Of a stretch of DNA of 64,000 nt, positions 1 to 9,992 are shown piece after piece; positions within the stretch are counted from its first letter, which is position 1, and every line of letters starts with the position of its first letter. Made by a program: the position numbers and the translations under genes. Below the pieces are notes generated by a model. The model made no database searches and was not told where the DNA came from. It saw only the letters and a program-made list of their open reading frames with translations. Source of the DNA: Arthrobacter sp. DWC3 (GTDB lineage Bacteria > Actinomycetota > Actinomycetes > Actinomycetales > Micrococcaceae); assembly GCF_002929375.1 (NCBI RefSeq), contig NZ_PJIP01000010.1, forward strand, positions 62,001 to 126,000. The letters are read 5' to 3'.

Positions 1-1097
1 ACGACGTCGCGCGTCTGCTCGTCGGCGTCCGCCGGGAGGGCGTCGAGCACGGCCTCGCAGTACAGGTCCTGCAGGTCGAGGCCCGTGACGCTCCGCCCGT
101 CGGTGAGGCGCACCGTGGTCCGCAGGGACGGGTCGTGGCTGATGGCGTGCAGTGCCCCCACGGGGTCCTCGAGCACGGGCACCGGCGCGACGCCCTGCTC
201 GATGAGCGAGAGGACGAGGGCCGTGGTGCCCACCTTGAGGTAGTTGGACACCTCGTTGAGGTTGGCGTCGCCGATGATCACGTGCAGCCGCCGGTACTTC
301 TCCGCGACCGCGTGCGGTTCGTCGCGGGTGTTGATGATGGGCCGCCGGACCGTGGTCTCGAGGCCGATCTCGTTCTCGAAGAAGTCGGCGCGCTGGCTGA
401 TCTGGAAGCCCGGCTCCTGGTTCAGCGGCCCGAGGCCCACGCGTCCCGCACCGCAGATCACCTGGCGGGAGGCGAAGAACGGGATCAGCGCCTCGGCGAG
501 CTTGGAGAACGGGACGCTGCGCGGCACGAGGTAGTTCTCGTGGGAGCCGTAGGAGACGCTCTTGTTGTCCGTGTTGTTCTTGTAGAGGATCACGGGCGAG
601 AAGCCCGGCACGGCGCCGATGCGCTGCATGGCGGTGACGGCCACGTGGTCGCCCGCCCGGTCCCACAGGACGGCGTCGAGGGGACTGGTCACCTCGGGCG
701 ACGAGTACTCGGGGTGGGCGTGGTCCACGTAGAGCCTCGCCCCGTTGTTGAGGACGAGGTTCATGAGGACGGCGGCCTCCGTGGGCTCCCCGCGCTCGAG
801 CGCGATCTGCTCGGCGCTGAGCTCGGGCGGCTCGTCCGTGAGCTGGCTCGGGTGCGCGCCCGCGCGGTCCATGCGGAACCCCCGGGCGTCCGTCAGCGGT
901 GTCTCGTCCGTGTAGTCCCACCGCGTGCCCGCGAGGTTGCCGAGGCCCTCGCGCAGGGTGGCCGCATAGGCGTTGACCACCTGCGAGGACAGCAGCGTCG
1001 GGTTCGCCGACGGGAGGGCGGGTGCGATGATGCCGTACTCCGTCTCCGTGCCCATGACGCGGTGGACGGAGATCCCCTCACCGACCGCGGGCAGCAC
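1..1097 (-). CDS. dop: Pup deamidase/depupylase Dop (3' end outside window)
   Basis: Dop deamidates the C-terminal Gln of Pup and removes Pup from conjugates, supplying the Pup-proteasome pathway in the cytosol. The minus-strand frame is open from about 1097 to the window edge (about 365 residues; the family is near 500, so the C-terminus is missing). The N-terminus carries the glutamine-synthetase-like strand GTETEYG, and further on are GSHENYLVP and HPEYSSPE, both typical of Dop. The first ATG (1055) falls directly in front of GTETEYG, which would leave no residues before the conserved strand, so I prefer the GTG at 1097. It lies 35 bp downstream of arc and is probably co-transcribed. Dop is favoured over the paralogue PafA because of the arc linkage and the GSHENY segment. 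Confidence 0.93.
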   Translation of the reverse strand, partial: MLPAVGEGISVHRVMGTETEYGIIAPALPSANPTLLSSQVVNAYAATLREGLGNLAGTRWDYTDETPLTDARGFRMDRAGAHPSQLTDEPPELSAEQIALERGEPTEAAVLMNLVLNNGARLYVDHAHPEYSSPEVTSPLDAVLWDRAGDHVAVTAMQRIGAVPGFSPVILYKNNTDNKSVSYGSHENYLVPRSVPFSKLAEALIPFFASRQVICGAGRVGLGPLNQEPGFQISQRADFFENEIGLETTVRRPIINTRDEPHAVAEKYRRLHVIIGDANLNEVSNYLKVGTTALVLSLIEQGVAPVPVLEDPVGALHAISHDPSLRTTVRLTDGRSVTGLDLQDLYCEAVLDALPADADEQTRDV

Positions 1098-1132
1098 CGT
1101 CCCCGGAGCGGTGCGTCGTCCGCCGGTTCCGA

Positions 1133-2902
1133 TCACAGATACTGGCCGGTGTTCGCCGTCGTCTCGATGGACTTGCCCGGCTCCTGACCCGCCTTGCCCT
1201 GCACGATGGTGCGGATGTACGTGATGCGCTCGCCCTTCTTCCCGGAGATGCGCGCCCAGTCGTCGGGGTTCGTGGTGTTCGGCATGTCCTCGTGCTCGCG
1301 GAACTCGTCCACCACGGCGCGCATGAGGTGCTCGATGCGCAGGCCCCGGCTGCCGTCGAGGAGGAGGTCCTTGATGGCGTACTTCTTGGCCCGGTCCACC
1401 ACGTTCTGGATGACGGCCCCGGAGTTGAAGTCCTTGAAGTACAGCATCTCGGTGTCGCCGTTGGCGTACGTCACCTCGAGGTACTCGTTGGACTTGTCCG
1501 TCGAGTACATCTGCTCCACGGTGCGGCGGATCATCTCCGCGATGGTGGTCTGCGGATCGTTGCCGTTCTCCGCGAGGTCGTCCGCGTGCAGCGGGAGGTC
1601 GGCGGTGATGTACTTCGCGAAGATCTCCGCCGCGCCCTCCGCGTCGGGGCGCTGGATCTTGATCTTCACGTCCAGTCGGCCCGGACGCAGGATGGCCGGG
1701 TCGATCATGTCCTCGCGGTTGGAGGCACCGATCACGATCACGTTCTCGAGCTTCTCGACGCCGTCGATCTCGCTCAGCAGCTGGGGCACGATGGTGGTCT
1801 CGACGTCGGAGGACACCCCGGTGCCGCGGGTGCGGAAGAGCGAGTCCATCTCGTCGAAGAACACGACGACGGGACTGCCGTCGGAGGCCTTCTCGCGCGC
1901 CCGGGCGAAGATGAGCCGGATGTGGCGCTCGGTCTCGCCCACGTACTTGTCCAGCAGCTCGGGTCCCTTGATGTTGAGGAAGTAGCTGCGGATCTGCTCG
2001 ACGCCGGCGCGCTCGGCGGCCCGCGCCGCGAGCGAGTTGGCGACGGCCTTGGCGATCAGCGTCTTGCCGCAGCCCGGCGGGCCGTACAGCAGGATTCCCT
2101 TGGGCGGCTTGAGCCCGTGTTCGCGGTAGAGATCGGGGTGCAGGAAGGGCAGTTCGACGGCGTCGCGGATCTGCTCGATCTGCGGACCGAGCCCGCCGAT
2201 GTCGCCGTACGCGATGTCCGGCACCTCCTCGAGCACGAGGTTCTCCACCTCGCTGCGGGGGACCTTCTCGAGCCCGTACCCGGACTTCGTGTCGACGGCG
2301 AGGGCGTCGCCCACCCGGATCCTCTCCGCGCGCAGCGGGCCGCTGAGCTTGATGACGCGCTCGTCGTCGGTGCGGCCCACCACGAGCGCGCGGTCGGCTC
2401 CGAGGAGTTCCTTGACAGTGACGATCTCCCCGGCACGTTCGAAGCCGAGCGCGGCGACGATGGTGAGCGACTCGTTGAGCAGCACCTCCTGGCCGGGAGC
2501 GAGCTGGCGGACGTTGATGAGGGGGCTGACGGTCACGCGGAGCTTGCGCCCCGACTGCAGGATGTCGGCGGTGTCCTGCACGGTCGCCTCCGTGGTGGTC
2601 CCGGGCTCGGAGGGGCGCTTCGGGTTCACCTGCATCACCGTGGCGAAGCTGAACGGGGCGGCGCCTTCCTTCTCGAGGGCCGCCTTCAGGCGGACGATCT
2701 CCGTGCGGGCGGACTCGAGCGCGGCGACCAGCTTGCCGTTGTTCTGGGTGGCCGCGGCGAGCTGCCGGTCGATGTGGCGGAGCTTGTCCCGCAGCACGTT
2801 CAACTGGCGCTGGGTCATCGAGTGGTCGGCGGGCGGCTCGGCGGCGGGCGGGTTGGGGCCGCGCTGGTCGGCGGCAGGAGCGTAGTCGTCTGATTCCGGC
2901 AT
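1133..2902 (-). CDS. arc: Proteasome-associated AAA ATPase ARC/Mpa
   Basis: This is the ring ATPase that recognises Pup through its N-terminal coiled coil and threads pupylated substrates into the 20S proteasome. The 589-residue protein has a coiled coil at about 28-80, OB-fold region at about 85-205, Walker A GPPGCGKT at about 274-281 and Walker B FFDEMD at about 348-353. The extreme C-terminus is GQYL, the motif that docks into the proteasome alpha ring. The frame is open further upstream, but the ATG at 2902 (MPESDDY) precedes the coiled coil with a family-like tail, so I chose it. Downstream is dop and upstream, 200 bp away, trmI. Confidence 0.96.
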   Translation of the reverse strand: MPESDDYAPAADQRGPNPPAAEPPADHSMTQRQLNVLRDKLRHIDRQLAAATQNNGKLVAALESARTEIVRLKAALEKEGAAPFSFATVMQVNPKRPSEPGTTTEATVQDTADILQSGRKLRVTVSPLINVRQLAPGQEVLLNESLTIVAALGFERAGEIVTVKELLGADRALVVGRTDDERVIKLSGPLRAERIRVGDALAVDTKSGYGLEKVPRSEVENLVLEEVPDIAYGDIGGLGPQIEQIRDAVELPFLHPDLYREHGLKPPKGILLYGPPGCGKTLIAKAVANSLAARAAERAGVEQIRSYFLNIKGPELLDKYVGETERHIRLIFARAREKASDGSPVVVFFDEMDSLFRTRGTGVSSDVETTIVPQLLSEIDGVEKLENVIVIGASNREDMIDPAILRPGRLDVKIKIQRPDAEGAAEIFAKYITADLPLHADDLAENGNDPQTTIAEMIRRTVEQMYSTDKSNEYLEVTYANGDTEMLYFKDFNSGAVIQNVVDRAKKYAIKDLLLDGSRGLRIEHLMRAVVDEFREHEDMPNTTNPDDWARISGKKGERITYIRTIVQGKAGQEPGKSIETTANTGQYL

Positions 2903-3101
2903 TCGGGTTCGCCACCTCGTGATCGACGTTCGGCTGTCTTTCGACCTTAGCGCAGAGCCGGCCCCCCGGTGCGCCGAGTTCCGTCCGGAGTCGTCCGATG
3001 CAGTATTAACCCGCAGTCGACACCGCATCGGCTAGGGGTGCACGCGGTGACACCGCATCGTTACGCGCGGCGACCCCGCCGCACCCTCCCGGGAGCGGCG
3101 G

Positions 3102-4175
3102 CTACTCGACGGACCCGCCGTCGGCGATCGCGTCACGCCGGGCCTGCGCCTCCTCGGGGGGCAGGGACCCGCGCTGGATGGTCGAGGCCGCGTCGCGGGC
3201 CACCCGGCGGAGGCGCTTGTCGGACACGTCGCGTTCACCCACGGCCTGGGGTGTCCACGCGTTGAGGTCCTCCTCGCTGAACCCGGTCTTGGACGGCCTG
3301 CGCTTCGGGGTGAAGCCCGTGGCGCCGGGGGCGAGCCGGCGCGTGGTGATGAGGAACCCGGTGTGGGCGACCATGCGGTGGTCGGGCCGGACGGCGAGGC
3401 CCTCGAGGTGCCAGCCGCGCACCATGGACTCCCAGCCCTCGGGTTCCGTGAAGCGGCCGTCCGCGCGGATGGCCTCGGCCGTCCGGGACAGTTGCGTGAC
3501 GGTGGCGACGTAGCTGATCCACACGCCGCCGGCGGCCAGCACGGTGGCCACGGCGTCGAGGCACTCCCAGGGGGCGAGCATGTCCAGCACCACCCGGTCC
3601 ACCGTGCCCGGTTCCTCGTGCTCCAGCACCTGTTCCTGGAAGTCGCCGAGCGTGATCTGCCAGGCCGGGTGGGGGCCACCGAAGATCGTCTCCACGTTTC
3701 CGCGGGCGATGTCCGCGAATTCCTCGCGACGCTCGAAGGAGTGGAGGGAGCCGGAGTCGCCGACGGCCCGCAGGAGCGAGATGGAGAGGGCCCCGGAGCC
3801 CACGCCGGCTTCGACGACGCGCGCGCCTGGGTAGATGTCCGCCATGGTCACGATCTGCCCGGCGTCCTTCGGGTAGACGACGGCCGCGCCGCGCGGCATG
3901 GACAGCACGAAGTCGGACAGGAGGGGCCGGAGCGCCTGGTAGAGCTGCCCCGTGGTGTTCTCGAGGATGGTGCCCTCGGTGGCGCCGATCAGGGTGTCAT
4001 GCTGCAGGAATCCCTTGTGCGTGTGGAACGCGCCGCCCGGCGTGAGGGTGATGGTGTTCATCCGGCCCTTCTCGTCGGTCAGCTGCACCCGCTCCCCGGC
4101 GCGGAACGGGCCGCGGCGGGCCGCCGCTCCGTGCGGGGTGGAGGGCGTCTCGGGGGATGTGGGGGTGGTGCTCAT
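3102..4175 (-). CDS. trmI: tRNA (adenine-58-N1)-methyltransferase TrmI
   Basis: TrmI uses S-adenosylmethionine to make m1A58 in the T loop of tRNA. The 357-residue protein has an N-terminal beta domain (GPFRAGERVQL) followed by a Rossmann methyltransferase fold with the SAM loop VVEAGVGSGALS at about residues 121-132. The later segment VLDMLAPWECLDA matches the motif IV region of this family. The family, including mycobacterial Rv2118c, commonly sits upstream of the proteasome ATPase, as here. The last 60 residues are a basic, low-complexity extension. About 200 bp separate its stop from arc, so separate transcription is possible. Confidence 0.94.
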   Translation of the reverse strand: MSTTPTSPETPSTPHGAAARRGPFRAGERVQLTDEKGRMNTITLTPGGAFHTHKGFLQHDTLIGATEGTILENTTGQLYQALRPLLSDFVLSMPRGAAVVYPKDAGQIVTMADIYPGARVVEAGVGSGALSISLLRAVGDSGSLHSFERREEFADIARGNVETIFGGPHPAWQITLGDFQEQVLEHEEPGTVDRVVLDMLAPWECLDAVATVLAAGGVWISYVATVTQLSRTAEAIRADGRFTEPEGWESMVRGWHLEGLAVRPDHRMVAHTGFLITTRRLAPGATGFTPKRRPSKTGFSEEDLNAWTPQAVGERDVSDKRLRRVARDAASTIQRGSLPPEEAQARRDAIADGGSVE

Positions 4176-4211
4176 GGAGGTCCTTCGGCAGGGGCCGGCG
4201 GAACCGGCGGA

Positions 4212-4241
4212 CGAACGGTGGGGCGAACGGTGGGGCGAACG
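4212..4241. repeat. Short tandem repeat, 12-bp unit
   Basis: Two and a half head-to-tail copies of CGAACGGTGGGG lie between trmI and the M50 protease gene, in the only non-coding gap of that cluster (145 bp). Nothing else is visible in the gap. It may be replication slippage; no function is inferred. Confidence 0.6.
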
Positions 4242-4320
4242 GGTGGCTGACGGGTCGGACGGCTGGACGGGGCAGCTGGACGAGGTGGACGACGAGGTGG
4301 TTCGGGGGCGGGAGCGGCCG

Positions 4321-5475
4321 TCAGGGACCGGGGGTGCCCTTGCCGGTGATGGCGTGGACGACGGTCCGCTGGTGCAGGAGGCCGGTGACGGCGCCCTGCC
4401 GGTTGATGACGGCGTACTCGCTGCCCTCGAGCCGCGCGAGGAACTGGACCAGCTCCTGGCCCTCCGCCCACTCGGGGACGTAGGCGCCCGCGGCGAGGCG
4501 GCGGGCGGCAGCGTTGACCGGCGTCGTGTCCGCGGACTCCTCGGGGACGGCGAGGAGCGCGGCCTCGTCGACGACGGCCTCGGGCATCCCCGAGGCGCCC
4601 GTGACGACGACGGCGGCGCCCGGGTTCTCGCGCAGCAGGCGCCGCGCGGCGGCGATGCTCGTTCCCGCCGGCAGGCCGATGGCGCGCTGCTGCAGGCGTC
4701 CGGCGCTGATCGCGGGAAGGCGCAGGCGCATGCGTGCGTTCTCGATGGCCGCCGACGCGCCCATCCAGAGGAAGGCGCCCATGACCACGGCGATGACGAT
4801 GACCGTGAGATCCGGCTGGAGCCCCCGGAGCAGCGGGACCCCGACCACGAGGCCGAGGAGGAGGATCACGATGATGCGGCCGGCCCAGCCGGCGGCCACC
4901 GTGCCCTTCTCCTGGCTGCCGGTCGCCTTCCACACCGCGCTCTCCACGAGGCGGCCGCCGTCGAGCGGCAGGCCCGGCAGCACGTTGAAGAGGGCGACGA
5001 GGAGGTTGGCCCAGACGAGGATGGTGGTGAGGAGGTAGGCGACGGACCCGGGGGTCATGGCCTGCAGGACGCCCCAGCCGATCGCCGCGAGGACGAAGTT
5101 CGCGGCCGGGCCGGCGAGGGCCACGAGGAGGGACCTTCCAGGGGAGGCGTTGAAGCTGGCGAACTGGGTGTGGCCGCCCCAGAGGTTGAGCACGATCCGC
5201 GTGGTGGGCCACCCGAAGGCGCGCGCCGTGAGGGCGTGCGCGAGTTCGTGGAGGAGCACCGAGGCGGCGAGGAGCAGGGCGTAGCCCAGGGCGACGGCGT
5301 AGGCACCGGCGCCGATGCCGGGGAAGGCGTCGGCGACGCGGGGGCCGAACACCAGCACGATGAAGAGGGTGATGACGAACCAGGACCACGCCAGGACCAC
5401 GGGGATGCCGGCGATCCGGCCGAGGGACAGGCCGGGGCTCGGCTGGGGGCGGACGGGCTGCGGGGCGTCACTCAT
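4321..5475 (-). CDS. Site-2-protease family (M50) membrane metalloprotease with CBS pair
   Basis: This is an intramembrane zinc protease of the SpoIVFB-like M50 group that carries CBS domains. It has 384 residues: hydrophobic segments at about 23-45 and 58-80, zinc motif HELAH at about 76-80, and the second metal-ligand motif NVLPGLPLDGGR further on, then more membrane helices and a C-terminal half resembling two CBS repeats, which bind adenosyl nucleotides in related proteins. The start at 5475 is 7 bp after the stop of the HAD gene, so the two are translationally close and likely one operon. The substrate is unknown; such proteases often cleave anti-sigma factors or process membrane proteins. 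Confidence 0.9.
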   Translation of the reverse strand: MSDAPQPVRPQPSPGLSLGRIAGIPVVLAWSWFVITLFIVLVFGPRVADAFPGIGAGAYAVALGYALLLAASVLLHELAHALTARAFGWPTTRIVLNLWGGHTQFASFNASPGRSLLVALAGPAANFVLAAIGWGVLQAMTPGSVAYLLTTILVWANLLVALFNVLPGLPLDGGRLVESAVWKATGSQEKGTVAAGWAGRIIVILLLGLVVGVPLLRGLQPDLTVIVIAVVMGAFLWMGASAAIENARMRLRLPAISAGRLQQRAIGLPAGTSIAAARRLLRENPGAAVVVTGASGMPEAVVDEAALLAVPEESADTTPVNAAARRLAAGAYVPEWAEGQELVQFLARLEGSEYAVINRQGAVTGLLHQRTVVHAITGKGTPGP

Positions 5476-5482
5476 GCGCGCA

Positions 5483-6274
5483 TCACTCGCCCTCGCGCAG
5501 GTCGCCCTGCCCGGGCGTGCCCCCGGCGTCACCGGGCAGGAGGCCGGCGAGATCGGCCGGGGTCCGTCCCGCCAGCGTGTCCCAGTCGGTGCGGCGGTCG
5601 TCGGAGGGCAGGGGGACGAAGTGGGGGACGGCGAGCGTGACGAGCCCGGCGGCGAGCGCGGACGTCACTCCCGGGAGGGAGTCCTCGACGGCGACCACGC
5701 GGTCCTTGCGGAGGCCGGGGTGGTCGGCGGCGAGCAGGTCGAACCCGAGCTGGTACGCCTCCGGGTCGGGCTTGCCTGCGCTCACGCGGTCGCCCGTCAC
5801 GAGGTGCTGGAACGTCCCCTCCGGGAGGCGGGAGGCGACCGCCGTGGCGAGCAGCGTCTCGGACATCGTGACCATCGCGCAGGGGATGCCCTCCTCACGG
5901 AGCGCGGCCAGGAGCTCCCTGGCCCCGGGCCGCCACGGGACGGCGGCACGGACGTCGGCGGCGACCCGCTCGGTGAGGTGCTCGATGATGGTGCGGATGT
6001 CCAGCGCCACCCCTGCCTCCTGAAGGCGCCCTGCCGAGTACTCGAGCGCCTGGCCCACGAGCGCCGTGGCCTGCTCCGTGGTCCACGTGCCGCCGTGCGC
6101 CTCGACGAGGTCCTTCTCGGCCCGGATCCAGTACGGCTCCGTGTCGACGATCGTCCCGTCCATGTCCCACAGCACGCCCTGCAGGCCGCGGAGGTTCCCC
6201 CCGGGGGCCCGGCCGTCCCCGTCGGGATCCGTACGGGACAGGGTGCGGACGGTGCCGGTGGGGTGGTTGGCCAT
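5483..6274 (-). CDS. HAD-family hydrolase (beta-phosphoglucomutase-like phosphatase)
   Basis: A 263-residue haloacid-dehalogenase-fold phosphatase. Motif I is DMDGTIVDTEP at about residues 37-47 with the nucleophile and acid/base aspartates. Motif II (TMSET), motif III lysine (SAGKPDPEAY) and motif IV (VVAVEDSLPG) follow in order, and a helical cap of the phosphoglucomutase/phosphoglycolate type sits between I and II. The substrate cannot be told from sequence. The stop lies 7 bp from the M50 protease start. About 30 residues precede motif I, so a later start is possible, but no better ATG is seen. Confidence 0.9.
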   Translation of the reverse strand: MANHPTGTVRTLSRTDPDGDGRAPGGNLRGLQGVLWDMDGTIVDTEPYWIRAEKDLVEAHGGTWTTEQATALVGQALEYSAGRLQEAGVALDIRTIIEHLTERVAADVRAAVPWRPGARELLAALREEGIPCAMVTMSETLLATAVASRLPEGTFQHLVTGDRVSAGKPDPEAYQLGFDLLAADHPGLRKDRVVAVEDSLPGVTSALAAGLVTLAVPHFVPLPSDDRRTDWDTLAGRTPADLAGLLPGDAGGTPGQGDLREGE

Positions 6275-6379
6275 GCCTCCAAGTCTACGGTGGGCCCCCG
6301 GGAGGGCCGTACGTCAGCTGTGCGCGTAGCGGCTCGACCCTGCCTGACATGCCCGCGCGCCGGGGTTTAGGGTGAGAGC

Positions 6380-7270
6380 GTGGACAGCTTCGAAGAGAAC
6401 CAGCCGAACGGCATACAGGACCTTTTCCAGGATGCCGGGGAGCCCGAGCGGCGGACCACGATCCTGCTCGCCGCCTTCGAGGGCTGGAACGACGCCGGCG
6501 AGGCGGCCAGCGACGCCCTGAAGTACATGGGCCGGTTCTTCGGCAGCGAGCGGATCTCGACGATCGACGCCGACGAGTTCTACGACTTCCAGTTCACGCG
6601 CCCCATGATCAAGCGCAACTCCTCGGGTCAGCGCCGCATCAAGTGGCCGAACACCCGCATCAGCAAGACCGTGGTGCCGGACTCGAACGTGGACCTGATC
6701 CTCGTCAACGGCGTCGAGCCGTCGTACAAGTGGCGTGCGTACACCGCCGAGCTCGTCGCACTGGCCAAGGAGCTCAGTGTGGACTGCATCGTCCTCGTGG
6801 GTGCCCTGCTCGCGGATGTCCCCCACTCGCGTCCCATCCCCGTGACGGTGACGTCCGACGACGACCTCGTCCGCGAGAGCCTCGACGTGGAGCCCTCGAC
6901 CTACGAGGGGCCCATCGGCATCGTGGGAGTCCTCGCGGAGATGGGCCTCCTGGCCGACATCCCCACGATGTCGCTCTGGGCGGCCGTGCCGCACTACGTG
7001 GGGCAGTCCCCCTCCCCCAAGGCGCAGCTCGCCCTGCTGAACAAGCTCGAGGAGATCCTGCAGATCACGGTGGACACCCACGTGCTGACGGAGGAATCGG
7101 AGGCCTGGGAACGCGGCGTCGACGAGCTCGCCACCGAGGACCCGGAGGTGGCAGCCTACGTGCGCCAGCTCGAGGAGGCGAAGGACACGGTGGACCTGCC
7201 GGAGGCGAGCGGCGAGTCGATCGCGCGCGAGTTCGAGCGGTACCTGAAGAAGCGGCGCCGCGAGCAGTAG
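6380..7270 (+). CDS. PAC2 family protein (proteasome assembly chaperone-like)
   Basis: A 296-residue PAC2-domain protein, beginning at a GTG, with the family segments LLAAFEGWNDAGEAAS at about residues 29-44 and VGALLADVPHSRP near the middle, and a basic C-terminal tail. Archaeal and eukaryotic PAC2 proteins chaperone proteasome alpha rings. The actinobacterial members (Rv2125 in M. tuberculosis) lack an established role but sit near the Pup-proteasome genes, as here. It is divergent from the HAD/M50 pair and monocistronic or followed by the small DUF4190 gene. Confidence 0.9.
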   Translation: MDSFEENQPNGIQDLFQDAGEPERRTTILLAAFEGWNDAGEAASDALKYMGRFFGSERISTIDADEFYDFQFTRPMIKRNSSGQRRIKWPNTRISKTVVPDSNVDLILVNGVEPSYKWRAYTAELVALAKELSVDCIVLVGALLADVPHSRPIPVTVTSDDDLVRESLDVEPSTYEGPIGIVGVLAEMGLLADIPTMSLWAAVPHYVGQSPSPKAQLALLNKLEEILQITVDTHVLTEESEAWERGVDELATEDPEVAAYVRQLEEAKDTVDLPEASGESIAREFERYLKKRRREQ

Positions 7271-7432
7271 GCCACGCCGCCCGTCCCCGGTGCTGCAGCG
7301 CCTTCCCGGGTGCAGGTGGCGGGCGCGGCGCGCGGGAGTAGAGTCGCCGCAGGGCGTGCGGAGGAACCGCCGCTCGAGCACCCACTCGCCGCAGGCCGGG
7401 ATCCGTGCCGGTCGGGCTGATCGGAGGTACCC

Positions 7433-7696
7433 GTGTCACAGCAGCCGTACCAGCACGCGTCCGGTCCCGGACCCCTGCCCCCGGAGGCGGGCAAGGCGAG
7501 GACGGCGTCCCTCGTCCTCGGGATCATCGGGATCTTCTTCCTCGGCATCGTGCTCGGGCCGCTCGCCATCATGCAGGCCAACAAGGCCGAACGCCTCGGC
7601 GAGCGTTCCAGCGCCGGGCGCGTGCTCGGCTGGATCGCGACGGTCTTCGGCGTGGCCGCGCTGGTGTTCGGCATCCTGAGGGTCGTGCTGCAGTAG
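7433..7696 (+). CDS. DUF4190-type small membrane protein
   Basis: An 87-residue protein with a Pro/Gly-rich N-terminus (MSQQPYQHASGPG) and two transmembrane segments at about 24-48 and 63-86 separated by a short basic loop (NKAERLGERSS). This is the usual layout of DUF4190, found as small inner-membrane proteins in Actinobacteria with no known function. GTG start with CGGAGG eight bases upstream. The 162 bp before it contain no other gene. Confidence 0.85.
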   Translation: MSQQPYQHASGPGPLPPEAGKARTASLVLGIIGIFFLGIVLGPLAIMQANKAERLGERSSAGRVLGWIATVFGVAALVFGILRVVLQ

Positions 7697-7792
7697 CGCC
7701 GGGCGCGGCCGACCGGTCACCGGTCCGCGTGTGCCGCTCCAGGGACCCGGTGGGACCAGGCGGGACCAGGGTGGGTCCGAGGTCCTGCCCGG

Positions 7793-9094
7793 CTAGAGCC
7801 GCACGCCGAGCAGGGCGTCGACGACGTCGGCCAGGCCGCGCCGCCCTGCCCCGTCGACGGGATCCCCTGCGAGGCCCGCCGCCCCGGCCCGCCCGGAGAT
7901 CTCCGCCGCCAGGGCGTCCACCGCGGCGAGAGCGGACGGCGCGTCGAGATCGTCCGCGAGGTGTCCACGGATCCGTTCGCGGACGGCGTCGACGTCGTCC
8001 TGCGTCGCGTGGCCCGCGGCCGCACGCCATGCGGCGAGGCGACGGAGGGCGTCTGCCAGCACGTCGTCCGTCCACGCCCAGTCCGCACGGTAGTGGTGCG
8101 CGAGGATGGCGAGCCGGACCGCCGCGGGGTCCACGCCGGAGCGGCGCAGCACGGACACGAGCACGAGGTTCCCCCGGGACTTGCTCATCTTCCCGCCGTC
8201 GTAGCCCACCATGCCGGCGTGGGCGTAGTGCCGGGCGAGCGGGGTGCCGGCGGCCGCCCAGGCGTGGGAGGCACTCATCTCGTGGTGGGGGAACACGAGG
8301 TCGGACCCGCCGCCCTGGACCGTGAAGGGGGACGGGAGGAAGCGCTGGGCGATCACCGAGCACTCGATGTGCCAGCCGGGCCGGCCGTCGCCGAGCGACG
8401 TGCCGGGCCAGCTGGGCTCGCCCGGACGGGCTGCCCGCCAGAGGAGCGGGTCGAGGGGGTTGCGCTTCCCGGGCCGGGCGGGGTCGCCGCCGCGCTCGGC
8501 GGAGAGTTCGAGCATCGTGCCGTCGTCCAGGTGCGAGACCTGGCCCAGGAACCAGCGTGCGTCGTCGTCCTCGTGGAGCGAGGCGCAGGCGTCGAGGGAG
8601 AAGTAGACGTCGCCGTCGGGCTCGCCCTCCACCCCGGGGACGGGGTAGGCGAGGCCGCGCGCCACGAGGTCCTCGACGACGGGCACGATCCAGTCGATCG
8701 CCTCGACCGCTCCCACGTACTGCTCGGGCGGCAGCACGTTGAGGGCCTCCATGTCCTCGCGGAAGAGGGCGATCTGCCCGGCGGCGAGGTCCCGCCAGTC
8801 CACCCCGGTGGCTGTCGCGCGCTCGAGGAGGGGGTCGTCGACGTCGGTGACGTTCTGGACGTAGTGCACGGACGACCCGGCGTCGCGCCAGGTCCTGTTC
8901 AGCAGGTCGAAGGCCACGTAGGTGGCCGCGTGGCCGAGGTGGGTCGCGTCATAGGGGGTGATCCCGCAGACGTAGAGGCTCTGCTCGGGTCGCCGCTCCA
9001 GGAGTGCCGGCTCCTGGCGGGCGGTGTCGAACAGGGTGATGTCCGACTGGGTGCCGTCGAGTTCTGGGACAGGAGTCGAGTTCCACGCAATCAC
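7793..9094 (-). CDS. mshC: Cysteine--1-D-myo-inosityl 2-amino-2-deoxy-alpha-D-glucopyranoside ligase MshC
   Basis: MshC joins cysteine to GlcN-Ins using ATP, the penultimate step of mycothiol synthesis in the cytosol. The 433-residue protein is a paralogue of cysteinyl-tRNA synthetase: [18 protein letters not shown] gives the zinc-ligand cysteine and HIGH-like site, WHIECS and HHEMSASH supply further zinc/active-site residues, and GKMSKSRGN is the KMSKS loop. It lacks the anticodon-binding C-terminal domain of CysRS, which fits MshC. The frame stays open for hundreds of codons upstream; the start is the GTG at 9094 ([12 protein letters not shown]), giving the family length. uppP follows upstream with 23 bp between. 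Confidence 0.95.
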   Translation of the reverse strand: MIAWNSTPVPELDGTQSDITLFDTARQEPALLERRPEQSLYVCGITPYDATHLGHAATYVAFDLLNRTWRDAGSSVHYVQNVTDVDDPLLERATATGVDWRDLAAGQIALFREDMEALNVLPPEQYVGAVEAIDWIVPVVEDLVARGLAYPVPGVEGEPDGDVYFSLDACASLHEDDDARWFLGQVSHLDDGTMLELSAERGGDPARPGKRNPLDPLLWRAARPGEPSWPGTSLGDGRPGWHIECSVIAQRFLPSPFTVQGGGSDLVFPHHEMSASHAWAAAGTPLARHYAHAGMVGYDGGKMSKSRGNLVLVSVLRRSGVDPAAVRLAILAHHYRADWAWTDDVLADALRRLAAWRAAAGHATQDDVDAVRERIRGHLADDLDAPSALAAVDALAAEISGRAGAAGLAGDPVDGAGRRGLADVVDALLGVRL

Positions 9095-9117
9095 ACGTTC
9101 TACCTTACGGCCCGGCG

Positions 9118-9942
9118 TCAGGCGCTGATGACGCCGAATCCGAGGAGCACGTAGAGCGCCAGGCCGAGCAGGATGCGGTACCAGACGAAGAGCCCGTAGC
9201 CGCGCGTGGTGACGTACCTGAGGAACCAGCCGATGATCGCGAAGCCGACCACGAAGGCGACCACCGTGGCCAGGGCCGTCTCGGGGAGGGAGTACGGGCC
9301 GGTCTCGTCGTAGCTCTTCACGAGCTGGAACACGCCGCTGCCGAACACGGCGGGGATGGCGAGGAGGAACGAGTACCGGGCCGCGGCCTCCCGGGTGTAG
9401 CCCATCAGCAGGCCGGCCGTGATGGTGCCGCCCGAGCGCGACACGCCCGGGACGAGGGCCAGGGCCTGCGCCAGCCCGTAGAGGATGCCGTGCCGGTACG
9501 TGAGGCTCTGGAGGTCGCGCGTCTGGCGTCCCACGTGGTCCGCCACGGCGAGGAACAGTCCGAAGACGATCAGCATGGTCGCCACGAGCCACATGCTGCG
9601 GAACGTGCTCTCGATCTGGTCCTGGAAGAGGAGACCGAGGAGCACGATCGGCACGCTGCCCAGGATGACCAGCCAGCCCATGCGGACATCGGGATGGTTG
9701 CGGGGCACCCGGCCCGCGAGGGCACCGAACCAGGCCCTGATGATCCGGACGATATCGCGCCAGAAGAACACGACGACGGCGGTCTCCGTTCCGAGCTGCG
9801 TGATCGCGGTGAACGCCGCCCCCGGGTCCTGCGCGTTCGGCAGGAGCTCGCCGATGATGCGCAGGTGCGCACTCGAGGAGATGGGCAGGAACTCGGTGAG
9901 GCCCTGGACGAACCCCAGGATGACTGCTTCTATCCAATGCAC
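9118..9942 (-). CDS. uppP: Undecaprenyl-diphosphatase UppP (BacA)
   Basis: This is the integral membrane phosphatase that recycles undecaprenyl diphosphate for peptidoglycan and other envelope polymers; overproduction of the family gives bacitracin resistance. The 274-residue protein opens with [22 protein letters not shown], the glutamate-rich motif, and later has [14 protein letters not shown] with the catalytic Arg. About eight hydrophobic segments span the length. It is 23 bp upstream of mshC on the same strand, and the same pair is neighbours in many Actinobacteria. It is divergent from the aldo/keto-reductase-like gene, with about 50 bp between starts. Confidence 0.97.
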   Translation of the reverse strand: MHWIEAVILGFVQGLTEFLPISSSAHLRIIGELLPNAQDPGAAFTAITQLGTETAVVVFFWRDIVRIIRAWFGALAGRVPRNHPDVRMGWLVILGSVPIVLLGLLFQDQIESTFRSMWLVATMLIVFGLFLAVADHVGRQTRDLQSLTYRHGILYGLAQALALVPGVSRSGGTITAGLLMGYTREAAARYSFLLAIPAVFGSGVFQLVKSYDETGPYSLPETALATVVAFVVGFAIIGWFLRYVTTRGYGLFVWYRILLGLALYVLLGFGVISA

Positions 9943-9992
9943 CCTTACGACCCTAGGCCATTCGGCCGGGCGCAGGCTTTAGGCTTGGCCCC

